The position numbers and the translations under genes are program-made. This document shows, in pieces, positions 34,408 through 42,785 of a DNA stretch of 64,000 nucleotides (positions within the stretch are counted from its first letter, which is position 1; every line of letters begins with the position of its first letter). The stretch is taken from NCBI RefSeq assembly GCF_046348265.1, contig NZ_JAXMEO010000014.1; one strand, given 5' to 3'. The DNA is from Pelomonas sp937871895. Lineage in GTDB: Bacteria; Pseudomonadota; Gammaproteobacteria; Burkholderiales; Burkholderiaceae_C. The notes below the pieces were generated by a model. The model worked only from the letters and a program-made list of their open reading frames with translations. It did not search any database and had not been told where the DNA came from.

Positions 34408-35892
34408 TCACAGCAGCACGATGTCGTAGTGCTCGGTCTGGTTGGTGGGCTCGGCGGTCAGCGAGATGGGCTTGCCGATGAAGTCAGAGAGGCCGGCCAG
34501 GTGGGCGCTCTCTTCGTCAAGCAGCATCTCGACGACATTGGCGGCGGCGACGATGCGGAACTCGCGCGGCGAGAACTGCCGCGCCTCGCGCAGGATCTCG
34601 CGCAGGATGTCGTAGCAGACGGTGCGCGCCGTCTTGACCTGGCCGCGACCTTCACAGGTGGGGCAGGGCTCGCAGAGCATGCGCGACAGCGACTCGCGGG
34701 TGCGCTTGCGCGTCATCTCGACCAGGCCGAGCTGGGTGAAGCCGCCCACGGTGACCTTGGTGCGGTCGCGGGCCAGCTGCTTCTTGAACTCGGCCAGCAC
34801 GGCGGCCTTGTGGTCCTCACGCACCATGTCGATGAAGTCGACGATGACGATGCCGCCGAGGTTGCGCAGGCGCAGCTGGCGGGCGATGGAGCCGGCTGCT
34901 TCGAGGTTGGTCTTGAAGATGGTGTCGTCAAAGTTCCGGGCGCCGACGAAGCCCCCGGTGTTGACGTCGATGGTCGTCATCGCCTCGGTCTGGTCGAACA
35001 CCAGCGAGCCGCCCGACTTCAGCTCGTACTTGCGCGCCAGCGCTCGGGCAATCTCGGTGTCGATGTTGCACAGGTCGAAGATCGGCCGCTCGCCCCGGTA
35101 GTGCTCCAGCTTGCTGCTGACCTTGGGCATGAAGGTGTCGGCGAACTGGCGCAGCACCTGGTACTGCAGCGCCGAGTCGATGCGGATGGCGTTGGTGCGC
35201 TCGGTGGTCAGGTCGCGCAGCACGCGTTCGACCAGGCTCAGGTCCTGGTGCAGCAGGCTGGGCGGCGCGGCGCTGCGTGCCTTGTCGCGGATCTGCTGCC
35301 AGGTCGCGCGCAAGTAGGCGATGTCGCCGGCCAGGTCTTCGTCGGAGGCTTCCTCGGCATTGGTGCGCAGGATGAAGCCGCCGCCACCGCCGTGCTCGGC
35401 CGTGCCGACCAGGGCCTGCATGCGCGTGCGCAACAGCTCGCGCGTCTCGGGCGAGCCGATCTTCTGGCTGATGCCGATGTGCTCGTCCTGCGGCAGGTGC
35501 ACCAGCATGCGGCCGGCGATGCTGATCTGGCTGGACAGGCGGGCGCCCTTGGTGCCGATGGGGTCCTTGATGACCTGGACCAGCAGAGCTTGGCCCTCGA
35601 AGACCAGTCGCTCGATGGGGGTGGGCGTGTCGGCGTTGTGGTTGTGCCGGCCATTGCCGCCCGCCTGAGCGGCCTGCAGGTCGGCAACGTGCAGGAAGGC
35701 TGCGCGCTCCAGCCCGATGTCGATGAAGGCGGACTGCATGCCGGGCAGTACCCGCACCACACGGCCAAGGTAGACGTTGCCCACGAGGCCACGCTCCAGC
35801 GCCCGTTCGATGTGCAGCTCCTGCACGGCGCTGTTTTCGACCACGGCCACACGGGTCTCCTGCGGAGACCAGTTGATGAGGATGTCTTCCAT
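34408..35892 (-). CDS. rng: Ribonuclease G
   Basis: A 494-residue endoribonuclease of the RNase E/G family that trims the 5' end of 16S rRNA and decays some mRNAs. An S1-type RNA-binding domain (about 38-125) is inserted in the N-terminal half. The metal-binding catalytic residues are Asp309 in TIDVNTG and Asp352 in VDFIDM, and the zinc link that joins dimers is Cys410-x-x-Cys413 in CPTCEGRG. Length and absence of a long C-terminal scaffold mark RNase G rather than RNase E. It follows maf on the same strand. Confidence 0.96.
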   Translation of the reverse strand: MEDILINWSPQETRVAVVENSAVQELHIERALERGLVGNVYLGRVVRVLPGMQSAFIDIGLERAAFLHVADLQAAQAGGNGRHNHNADTPTPIERLVFEGQALLVQVIKDPIGTKGARLSSQISIAGRMLVHLPQDEHIGISQKIGSPETRELLRTRMQALVGTAEHGGGGGFILRTNAEEASDEDLAGDIAYLRATWQQIRDKARSAAPPSLLHQDLSLVERVLRDLTTERTNAIRIDSALQYQVLRQFADTFMPKVSSKLEHYRGERPIFDLCNIDTEIARALARKYELKSGGSLVFDQTEAMTTIDVNTGGFVGARNFDDTIFKTNLEAAGSIARQLRLRNLGGIVIVDFIDMVREDHKAAVLAEFKKQLARDRTKVTVGGFTQLGLVEMTRKRTRESLSRMLCEPCPTCEGRGQVKTARTVCYDILREILREARQFSPREFRIVAAANVVEMLLDEESAHLAGLSDFIGKPISLTAEPTNQTEHYDIVLL

Positions 35893-35910
35893 CGCCCGAA
35901 TCCTTGAATG

Positions 35911-35946
35911 CTGACGCTTGCAGCCGCGCAGGGCCGCAGGCGTCAG
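35911..35946 (-). promoter_or_regulatory. Hairpin between maf and rng
   Basis: CTGACGC (35911-35917) and GCGTCAG (35940-35946) form the base of an imperfect stem that fills most of the 57-base gap between maf and rng. It may limit read-through or act as a processing site; no T run follows. Confidence 0.4.
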
Positions 35947-35949
35947 TCC

Positions 35950-36567
35950 TCAGAGGCTGAAGCCCGATTCTTGAAGCAGTTGGGCCGTTTCGTAGAGGGG
36001 CAACCCCATGATGCCGCTGTAGCTGCCGGCAATGTGCACGATCCAGGCGGCCGCTTGACTCTGGATGGCATAGGCGCCGGCCTTGCCAAAGGGCTCACCG
36101 CTGGCCACGTAGCGCTCGATCTGAGCCGGGCTCAGCGGCGCGAATTGAACGGTGGAGACAGATTGGCGCGCGCGGCGCTGGCCGCCGTCGGCGACGGCCA
36201 CCGAGGTGATGACTTCGTGCTGCCCGCCCGAGAGCAGGCCGAGGATGCGGGCCGCATCGGCTGCGTCCTGCGGCTTGCCCAGGATCTGCGCGCCCAGGGC
36301 GACGGTGGTGTCTGCGCAGAGGATGGGGGCCGGCGGCAGGCCGCGGGTGGCCAGGCGCTGGACGGCAGCTTCCAGCTTGGCGGCGGTGACGCGGGCGCAG
36401 TAGGCGGCCGGGGCCTCACCGGGCCGCTCGGCCTCCAGGCCCTCCGCGTCTTCTTCCGCGCCAGGCAGCAGCAACTCGTGCGCCACGCCGATCTGCGCAA
36501 GCAGCTGACGGCGGCGTGGGCTTTGGGAGGCGAGATAGATGAAACGGGGAGCAGGGGGCGCGGGCAT
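35950..36567 (-). CDS. maf: Maf-family nucleoside triphosphate pyrophosphatase
   Basis: A 205-residue protein opening with YLASQSPRRRQLL, the signature of Maf proteins, and containing CADTTVAL and the GEPFGKAGAYAIQ motif. Members hydrolyse dTTP, UTP or modified pyrimidine nucleotides and thus clean the nucleotide pool. The insertion GAEEDAEGLEAERPGE near residue 36 is acidic and variable in the family. It precedes rng on the minus strand, a common arrangement. Confidence 0.94.
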   Translation of the reverse strand: MPAPPAPRFIYLASQSPRRRQLLAQIGVAHELLLPGAEEDAEGLEAERPGEAPAAYCARVTAAKLEAAVQRLATRGLPPAPILCADTTVALGAQILGKPQDAADAARILGLLSGGQHEVITSVAVADGGQRRARQSVSTVQFAPLSPAQIERYVASGEPFGKAGAYAIQSQAAAWIVHIAGSYSGIMGLPLYETAQLLQESGFSL

Positions 36568-36603
36568 CGCGAGGCATTGTGGCCTGCCTCGCGAGGGCCG
36601 GGC

Positions 36604-37509
36604 TCAGCGCTCGCGACGGCGCATCCGCCAGCCCACGGCACCCAGTCCGGCCAACAGCAGGAGGGCCGGCTGCGGCTCGGGCACGGGCACGGCTGAGGTG
36701 ATGAAGTGGCCGTCATCGGCGAGGCCATTGGCGCCGGTGAAGCCCACGTACACCGGCAGGCCGGCCAGGCCCAGCGCCGCAAAGTCCACCTCGGCCGAGA
36801 CACTGAAGCTGCCGTAGTCGAGGTTGTCAATCGTGCCGGTGAAGGTGCCGGCCGAGTCGCCCAGGCCCGAGGCGGTGTAGTGCACGGCGCCAAACCACTG
36901 GTAGTTGATGACGCGGATGTTGTCGCCCAGGCCCGTCTCGGTCGCCGCGAGCGGCGTGACCGAGCCGCCCGCCAGCACCTGCAGGCTGGGCGAGACGGGC
37001 TCGCCGCCAAAGTGGAAGGTGTCCACCGCAAAGGCCACGCTGGCCGAGCTGCTGCCGTCGTAGCCGAGGCCCGAGCCGGCGCCGCCCAGCAGCGGCGTAT
37101 CGGTCAAGGTGAAGGTGAAGCCGTCACCCCGTACCACCTCGCCGGCCGGGATGAAGAAGGTGAAGCGGAAGTCGAAGTCCTGGTTGAAGTCCAGCGCCAG
37201 CGGCGCGGGCGCAAAGCCCGCCCCGGCCTGACCGCCCACGTGGTGCTGGGTCAGCATCAGGGCGCTGTACTTGAAGCCATTGCCCGGCACGTCATAGCTG
37301 GCCGTGGCATTGCCCAGCAGGGTCCAGGTCCGGAAGTCGGTGAAGGTGCTGCTGAAGTCCCAGTTCTGTGCGGCCTGCGCCCCTACAGTGCCGAGTGCCA
37401 GGGCCAGGGTGGCGCTCAACCGGCGCAGGTGGCCGAGGGTGCTGGGGGCGGCCGCAGCGAGGCTGGGGCGGGTGGTGAGGCCGGGGGTGGGGGCGGGCGA
37501 AGGCGACAT
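36604..37509 (-). CDS. L-type-lectin-like PEP-CTERM protein
   Basis: A 301-residue exported protein. The N terminus is long and Pro/Ala-rich before the hydrophobic signal core (LSATLALALGTVGAQAA). The body begins NWDFSSTFTDFRTW and contains GDGFTFTLTDTP, VAFAVDTFHF and a glycine-rich middle, the pattern of bacterial lectin-like beta-sandwiches related to legume lectins. Residues 276-301 form a PEP-CTERM tail. The ATG at 37509 has AAAGGA upstream. It is divergent from the ECF sigma gene, so both may share the 165-base promoter region. Confidence 0.8.
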   Translation of the reverse strand: MSPSPAPTPGLTTRPSLAAAAPSTLGHLRRLSATLALALGTVGAQAAQNWDFSSTFTDFRTWTLLGNATASYDVPGNGFKYSALMLTQHHVGGQAGAGFAPAPLALDFNQDFDFRFTFFIPAGEVVRGDGFTFTLTDTPLLGGAGSGLGYDGSSSASVAFAVDTFHFGGEPVSPSLQVLAGGSVTPLAATETGLGDNIRVINYQWFGAVHYTASGLGDSAGTFTGTIDNLDYGSFSVSAEVDFAALGLAGLPVYVGFTGANGLADDGHFITSAVPVPEPQPALLLLAGLGAVGWRMRRRER

Positions 37510-37674
37510 GGCGATGGGTCCTTTCGGAGGTGTTGCGGAGGACTGCAGGCGGAGATCAGGGACTGACCTGTCTGGGTTCACGCAGCCTTGGCCGCCAACC
37601 GGCCATGCCGGACACACGTCCCCCGCAAACCGGGGGGCTCTCGCCGCCCCGCCGGGCCGGCTACCCTGCGCCCC

Positions 37675-38235
37675 ATGAGCGACCTGACCCAGCTGCTGGA
37701 CCAAGCCCGAGATGGCGACGCCGGCGCGCTGGACCGCGTCTTTGAGGCCCTGTACGAGGAGCTGGCCATGATGGCGCGCTCGCGCCTGCGCCGGGGTGAG
37801 CGGGTGACCCTGGCGGACACCGGAGCGCTGGTGCATGAGAGCTGGATGCGGCTGCGGCAGTCAGGCCGCCTGAGCTTTGAGGACCGGGGCCACTTCCTGG
37901 CGCATGCGGCGCAGGTGATGCGCTCGGTCATCGTGGACATCGCGCGGCGCAGCCAGGCCCAGCGGCGCGGTGGCGACCAGGCCTTCGTGACGCTCGACAC
38001 CGCCGTGGCTGACGGCGTGGCCGCGCCGGGCGCGGAGCCCGATGTGATGGAGGTCAGTGCCGCGCTGGACGAGCTGGCTCGATTGGACCCACGCCTCGCT
38101 CGGGTGGTCGAGATGCGTTGGTTCGGCGGCGTCAGCGAGGCCGACATCGCCGAGGCGCTGGGCGTGAGTGAGCGCACCGTGCGCCGCGACTGGGACAAGG
38201 CGCGGGCTTTTCTCCGCACGCTGTTGAGGGCTTGA
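37675..38235 (+). CDS. ECF-like RNA polymerase sigma factor
   Basis: A 186-residue sigma factor of the type often annotated ECF subfamily, TIGR02999-like. Region 2 includes LYEELAMMARSRLRRGER and TGALVHESWMRL; region 4 near the C terminus has EMRWFGGVSEADIAEALGVSERTVRRDW, a helix-turn-helix for the -35 element. It has no anti-sigma gene beside it; instead a large Ser/Thr kinase with TPRs follows after 49 bases, which may control its activity. Divergent to a lectin-like PEP-CTERM gene. Confidence 0.88.
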   Translation: MSDLTQLLDQARDGDAGALDRVFEALYEELAMMARSRLRRGERVTLADTGALVHESWMRLRQSGRLSFEDRGHFLAHAAQVMRSVIVDIARRSQAQRRGGDQAFVTLDTAVADGVAAPGAEPDVMEVSAALDELARLDPRLARVVEMRWFGGVSEADIAEALGVSERTVRRDWDKARAFLRTLLRA

Positions 38236-38284
38236 TGTGTGGTGTCCTGTCCGGTTTTGGGACCGCGATGCGTGAAGGCTGCTG

Positions 38285-41014
38285 ATGTCTGAACCCGTTC
38301 TGCCCCCCACCGACCCCTCGCAAGGCGCTGCCGCGCTCAGCCCCGAGCAGTGGGCCCTGATCTCCGCATGGTTTGACGAAGGCTGCGAGCTGCCGCCGCC
38401 TGAGCGCGAGGCTTGGCTCGCCCAGGTGCAATTGCGCTCACCCGAAGCTGCGCAGTTGCTGCCCTGGCTGCGCCAGATGCTCGACGCTCACGACGAGCGC
38501 CAGCCCGATGACTGGTTGGAGCAGGGTCCCAGCCTCAGCGCCCCGGCCGACGCCTTTGACGACCTGCGCGGCATCGTGGCCGGTGCGCGCGTGGGCCCCT
38601 GGCTGCTGCACGAACGCCTGGGCACGGGCGGCCAGGCCACGGTCTGGCGCGCGAGCCGCGTGGACGCGCTGCCGGCGCGTGAGGTGGCGCTCAAGCTGCC
38701 ACTGATCCACCGTGACGGCTCGCAGCTCGCGGCCCGCTTTGCCCGCGAGCGCGAAATCCTGGCGCGACTCTCGCACCCCCACATTGCCCCGCTCTACGCC
38801 GCCGGCCTCGCGCCCGACGGCACGCCGTGGCTGGCCATGGAGCTGGTGCAGGGCGAACCGCTCACCACCTGGTGTGATGCGCGCCACCTCGGCGTGGCCG
38901 AGCGGCTCCAGCTCTTCCAGCAAGTGCTGGAGGCCGTGGCCTACGCCCATGCGCGCCTGGTGCTGCACCGCGACCTCAAGCCCGCGCACATGCTCGTCAC
39001 GCCCGAGGGCAAGGTGAAGCTGCTTGACTTTGGCATCGCCAAGCTGCTGGAGGACGGCAGCAGCCCCGCAGACGCTACCGAGCTGACCCGCGCCGCCGGC
39101 CGCGTGATGACCACCGCCTATGCCTCGCCCGAGCAGGTGCGCGGCGAGCCGCTCACCACGGCGGCCGATATCTACTCGCTCGGCGTCGTGCTCTTCGAGC
39201 TGGTCACCGGGCACCGGCCCTATGCGACGCGGCACGGCAGCTCGGCGCAGCTGGAGATGGCCATCGCCGAGGGCCACTTGATTCGCGCGGCCGACGCCAT
39301 CACCGACGCCGATGCCTCGGCCCGCAGCGACACCCGCCGGGCCCTCGCGCGCCAGCTGCGTGGCGACCTGGGCGCCGTGCTCGACAAGGCCCTGCAACTG
39401 GACGCCGCCCAGCGCTATGCCAGCGCCGAGGCCATGGCCGCCGATTTGCGCCGCCTGCTGGACGGTCGCCCGGTGCTGGCCGCGCAGACCAGCCGCTGGC
39501 AGCGGACCTGGAAGTTCGTGCGGCGGCATCGCGTCAGCGTGGGCCTGAGCACCCTGGCCGTGTGCACCTTGCTGGGGGTGACGACGGCCGCCGTCTGGCA
39601 GGCCCGCGAGGCGCAGGCCCAACGCGCCAAGGCCGAGGCCTCGCTGCAGACCACGCGGCACTTCGCCTTCTTCCTCGGTGACCTGCTGGGCGACGCGCTG
39701 GCCGCCAACAGCAACGAACCCCCGGCGGCCATCGTCTCGCGCGCTGAACGCATGGCGCGCGTCGAGTTCGCCAAGGCCCCCGAGACCCTGGCCCGCGTGC
39801 TGCAGGCCGTGGCCCAGCATCATGGCGGCATCGGTGAGTCGGCCCGCGCGGCCAAGCTCTTCGAGGAGGCGCGCAGCCTGACGCAGGACCGTGCCCAGCG
39901 GGATGCCATCGACTGCGGGCTCGGCATGATGATCCAGCGCCTGGGCCGGCTAGACGAAGCCGCCACGATGCTGGCGCGCGTGGCCGCCGACCCGTCCGCC
40001 GAGGCGGAATCACGGGCCAACTGCGCCTCCAACCTCTCGACGGTGCGGCTCAACCTTGATGACATCCCGGGTGCCCTGCAGGCGGCCGACGAGGCCTGGG
40101 CCCACTGGCAGGCAATGCCGATGCCGCTGCATCAGTTCGAAGGCGACCTGCTGGTGCTCAAGGGCAGCATCCTGATGTACACGCCCCGAGTGGCCGAGGC
40201 CGATGCGCTGTTTGCGCGTGCGGCCGCGTTGATGAGAGCTCAGGGGCGTGACCAGGGCATGTCCTATGTGGCCACACTCAACAACTGGGCGCTCGGCAAC
40301 TTCCTGGCTGGCCAGTTGCAGACGGCCACCGAGCGGCATGACGAGATGCTGGCCGCGGCCAAGCTCAATGCCGGCGCCCAAGGCGTCTCGCCCATCAATT
40401 TCCTCAACGCCGCGACTGACCGCCTGGAGTCCGGCCGCTACCGCGAGGCGCTGGCCTTCTACGACCAGACGCTGCAGGCCGCGCGCGCCTGGAAGAACGC
40501 CGGCTTTGCCGCCAGCAGCCAGTGCCTGGGTGCTGTGGCCTTGTGGCGCGACGGCCGCGCGGCTGAGTCCAAGGCCCGGCTCGCGGCGGGACTGGCCGAG
40601 CCCTTGAAGGACTCGCCGGGGGACCGCATCGCCGCCGGCAATTGCAAGAACGCTCGCGGCCAGTTGGCACTGGCGCGGGGCGATGCCGCAGAAGCCCTGA
40701 CGGCCTATACCGAGCTGCTGGCCATACCGAACCTGCGCGACGCCACGCGCGCCCACTACCTGCAATGGCGCTCACGCGCGCAGCTGGCGGCCGGGCAGGG
40801 TGCTGCGGCGCTGCAGGACGCGCAGGATTCGCTCAAGATCGCGCGCCAGCTGCAAGGGGCGCAGCCAGAGTCCTTCCGCACCGCGCTGGCGCTGGATGCG
40901 CTGGCGCGTGCGCAGGCGGCGGCGCTGGATCCGGCAGCGAGGGCCACGCGGGCTGAGGCCGACAAGGCTCTGGCGGCCAGCGTCGCACCGACGCACTGGC
41001 TGCGCCAGCCCTGA
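38285..41014 (+). CDS. Serine/threonine protein kinase with C-terminal TPR region
   Basis: A 909-residue protein. An acidic N-terminal region (1-100) precedes a Hanks-type kinase domain (about 105-380): P loop GTGGQATVW, Lys137 in VALKLP, catalytic loop HRD with Asp230, DFG at 248-250 and AYASPEQVRG. One membrane span lies near 416-437, followed by a helical tetratricopeptide-like region to the end. The catalytic-loop residue that is normally Asn (HRDLKPxN) is His235 here, which could weaken magnesium binding. The kinase domain would be cytoplasmic and the TPR part periplasmic. It probably acts with the sigma factor encoded just upstream. Confidence 0.88.
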   Translation: MSEPVLPPTDPSQGAAALSPEQWALISAWFDEGCELPPPEREAWLAQVQLRSPEAAQLLPWLRQMLDAHDERQPDDWLEQGPSLSAPADAFDDLRGIVAGARVGPWLLHERLGTGGQATVWRASRVDALPAREVALKLPLIHRDGSQLAARFAREREILARLSHPHIAPLYAAGLAPDGTPWLAMELVQGEPLTTWCDARHLGVAERLQLFQQVLEAVAYAHARLVLHRDLKPAHMLVTPEGKVKLLDFGIAKLLEDGSSPADATELTRAAGRVMTTAYASPEQVRGEPLTTAADIYSLGVVLFELVTGHRPYATRHGSSAQLEMAIAEGHLIRAADAITDADASARSDTRRALARQLRGDLGAVLDKALQLDAAQRYASAEAMAADLRRLLDGRPVLAAQTSRWQRTWKFVRRHRVSVGLSTLAVCTLLGVTTAAVWQAREAQAQRAKAEASLQTTRHFAFFLGDLLGDALAANSNEPPAAIVSRAERMARVEFAKAPETLARVLQAVAQHHGGIGESARAAKLFEEARSLTQDRAQRDAIDCGLGMMIQRLGRLDEAATMLARVAADPSAEAESRANCASNLSTVRLNLDDIPGALQAADEAWAHWQAMPMPLHQFEGDLLVLKGSILMYTPRVAEADALFARAAALMRAQGRDQGMSYVATLNNWALGNFLAGQLQTATERHDEMLAAAKLNAGAQGVSPINFLNAATDRLESGRYREALAFYDQTLQAARAWKNAGFAASSQCLGAVALWRDGRAAESKARLAAGLAEPLKDSPGDRIAAGNCKNARGQLALARGDAAEALTAYTELLAIPNLRDATRAHYLQWRSRAQLAAGQGAAALQDAQDSLKIARQLQGAQPESFRTALALDALARAQAAALDPAARATRAEADKALAASVAPTHWLRQP

Positions 41015-41028
41015 GCTGTTCGCGGTGC

Positions 41029-41496
41029 TTATTCCCGGTGATACGGGTGGCCGGTCGTCACCGTCCAGGCGCGGTACAGCCCTTCAGCCAGCAACACGCG
41101 CGCAAAGGCGTGGGGCAGGGTGAGGTCCGAGAGGCGCAGGGTCTCGTCGGCCGTGGCCTTGAGGTCAGGGTGCAGGCCGTCCGGCCCGCCGATGATCAGC
41201 GCGGCATCACGACCTTCGCCCATCCAGAGCTTGAGGCGCTCGGCCAGCTCGACGGTTGTGCGGCGTGTGCCGCGTTCGTCCAGCACGATGCGGCGTACGC
41301 CCTTCGGCATAGCCGCCTCGATGCGCGCGGCCTCAGCAGCCATCAGCTGCTCGGCCGTCTTGCTGCCGCGTGTCTCGGCCTTGACGGCCTTGAGCTCCAG
41401 CCGCAGCTCGGGCGGGAAGCGCTTGGCGAAGTCCTGATACGCGTCCTCGGCCCAGGCCGGCATGCGCTGGCCCACGGCCACTAGCAGCAGGCGCAT
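41029..41496 (-). CDS. rlmH: 23S rRNA (pseudouridine1915-N3)-methyltransferase RlmH
   Basis: A 155-residue SPOUT methyltransferase that methylates pseudouridine 1915 in helix 69 of 23S rRNA within assembled ribosomes. The length equals that of the E. coli enzyme. The knotted SAM-binding end shows FIIGG-like ALIIGGPDGLHP and the C terminus LYRAWTVTTGHPYHRE, with the conserved HPYHR. The ATG at 41496 starts 7 bases after the rsfS stop on the same strand. Confidence 0.97.
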   Translation of the reverse strand: MRLLLVAVGQRMPAWAEDAYQDFAKRFPPELRLELKAVKAETRGSKTAEQLMAAEAARIEAAMPKGVRRIVLDERGTRRTTVELAERLKLWMGEGRDAALIIGGPDGLHPDLKATADETLRLSDLTLPHAFARVLLAEGLYRAWTVTTGHPYHRE

Positions 41497-41503
41497 GGGC
41501 GGA

Positions 41504-42190
41504 TCAGCGCTTGACGGCGGTCTTCTTTGCCGGGGCCTTCTTGGCGGGGGCCGACTTGGCGGCTGCCTTCTTGGCCGCTGGTTTGGCTGCTGGCTTGGCG
41601 GCGCCAACCTTGACCGTCTGACTCACCGGAGCCCGGGTGCCAACGACGCGGCTCACGCCCTTGGCGGTCTTCTTCGCCGGCGCCTTTTTGGCGGGCGCCG
41701 TCTTGGTGGCCGGTGCCTTGCTCCCCGAGGTCTTGGTTGGGGCTTTCTTGGCGGCTGGTTTGGCGGCTGGTTTGGCGGCAGCCTTTGCAGCAGGCTTGGC
41801 AGCCTTCGCCGGCATCTCCTCCGAAGCCTTGGGCAGCTTGGCCTCGCCTGGGGCCTTGAGCTTCACCGGCTTGCCACCCCAGATCTCTTCGAGGTTGTAG
41901 TACTGGCGGATGGCGGGCTGCATCACGTGCACGACGGCGGCGCCGCAGTCCACGATGATCCATTCGCCGTTGTCCTCGCCCTCGGTGCGCATCACGCTCA
42001 TGCCGCGCCCCTTGACCGTCTCACGCACGCTGGAAGCGAGGGCCTTGGTCTGCCGGTTGCTCGTGCCCGAAGCAATGATCACGCGCTCAAAGAGCGGCGA
42101 GAGGTGCTCGGTGTTGAACACGGCAATGTGCTGTGCCTTGACGTCTTCCAGGCCATCGACGATGGCGCGTTGCAGTTTGCGGATATCCAT
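41504..42190 (-). CDS. rsfS: Ribosomal silencing factor RsfS with histone H1-like tail
   Basis: The first 112 residues are a typical RsfS (Iojap) domain: DIRKLQRAIVDGLED, ASGTSNRQTKALA, DCGAAVVHVM and the ending YYNLEEIW. RsfS binds uL14 and stops 50S-30S joining in starvation. The protein continues to 228 residues with an Ala/Lys/Pro-rich tail (about 126-228) of PAKKA, KPAAK and AKKT repeats, like the C-terminal region of histone H1 or bacterial AlgP-like proteins. Such a basic tail could add RNA affinity. It lies between nadD and rlmH, the conserved order. Confidence 0.92.
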   Translation of the reverse strand: MDIRKLQRAIVDGLEDVKAQHIAVFNTEHLSPLFERVIIASGTSNRQTKALASSVRETVKGRGMSVMRTEGEDNGEWIIVDCGAAVVHVMQPAIRQYYNLEEIWGGKPVKLKAPGEAKLPKASEEMPAKAAKPAAKAAAKPAAKPAAKKAPTKTSGSKAPATKTAPAKKAPAKKTAKGVSRVVGTRAPVSQTVKVGAAKPAAKPAAKKAAAKSAPAKKAPAKKTAVKR

Positions 42191-42775
42191 TCAGGGGTTT
42201 CGGTAGAGGCGGTGCTGGGCAATATAGCCCGCGACCTGCGGGCCCACCAGGGGCGAAATGTCGTCGCCTCGCGCCAAAGCGTGACGAACGGCGGTGGAAG
42301 AGACGGGGTGATCGGGCAGGTCCAGCACCTGGACCTCATGCGCCGGCAGGGCCACCGACCCTCGCACGGCCTGCCCGGCACGCGGCACGACGACGAGCCG
42401 TGCCAGGCGCAGCACCTCCTCGGCTTGATACCAAGTGTGCAGGTTCAGGTATTGGTCCTGGCCGATCAGGAAGGCGATCTCGCTGCCCGGCTGCTCACGG
42501 TGGAACTCGCGCAGCGTGTCCACGGTGAAGCTCGGGCCCACGCGGTGCAGCTCGCGCTCGTCCACAGCAAAGCGGGGCTCGTCGGCGGTCAAGAGTTTCA
42601 CCATGGCGACGCGGTGCTCGGGCGCGACCATCTGGCGGTCGGCCTTCTGCCAGGGGCGGCCAGCGGGCAGCCACAGCAGGCGCTCGGGCTGCAATTGCTG
42701 CAGCGCCAGGCGCGCAAAGGCGAGGTGGCCGAGGTGGGGCGGGTCGAAGCTGCCGCCGAACAGAGCAAGTTTCAC
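42191..42775 (-). CDS. nadD: Nicotinate-nucleotide adenylyltransferase
   Basis: A 194-residue enzyme that joins ATP and nicotinate mononucleotide to deamido-NAD. The opening GGSFDPPHLGHL contains the nucleotidyltransferase (H/T)xGH motif and VSSTAVRHAL is the C-terminal ISSTxxR-type motif. A GTG at 42775 is taken as the start because it places the first strand KLALFGG at the N terminus. It ends directly at the rsfS start. Confidence 0.95.
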   Translation of the reverse strand: MKLALFGGSFDPPHLGHLAFARLALQQLQPERLLWLPAGRPWQKADRQMVAPEHRVAMVKLLTADEPRFAVDERELHRVGPSFTVDTLREFHREQPGSEIAFLIGQDQYLNLHTWYQAEEVLRLARLVVVPRAGQAVRGSVALPAHEVQVLDLPDHPVSSTAVRHALARGDDISPLVGPQVAGYIAQHRLYRNP

Positions 42776-42785
42776 GGGGCCAGTT

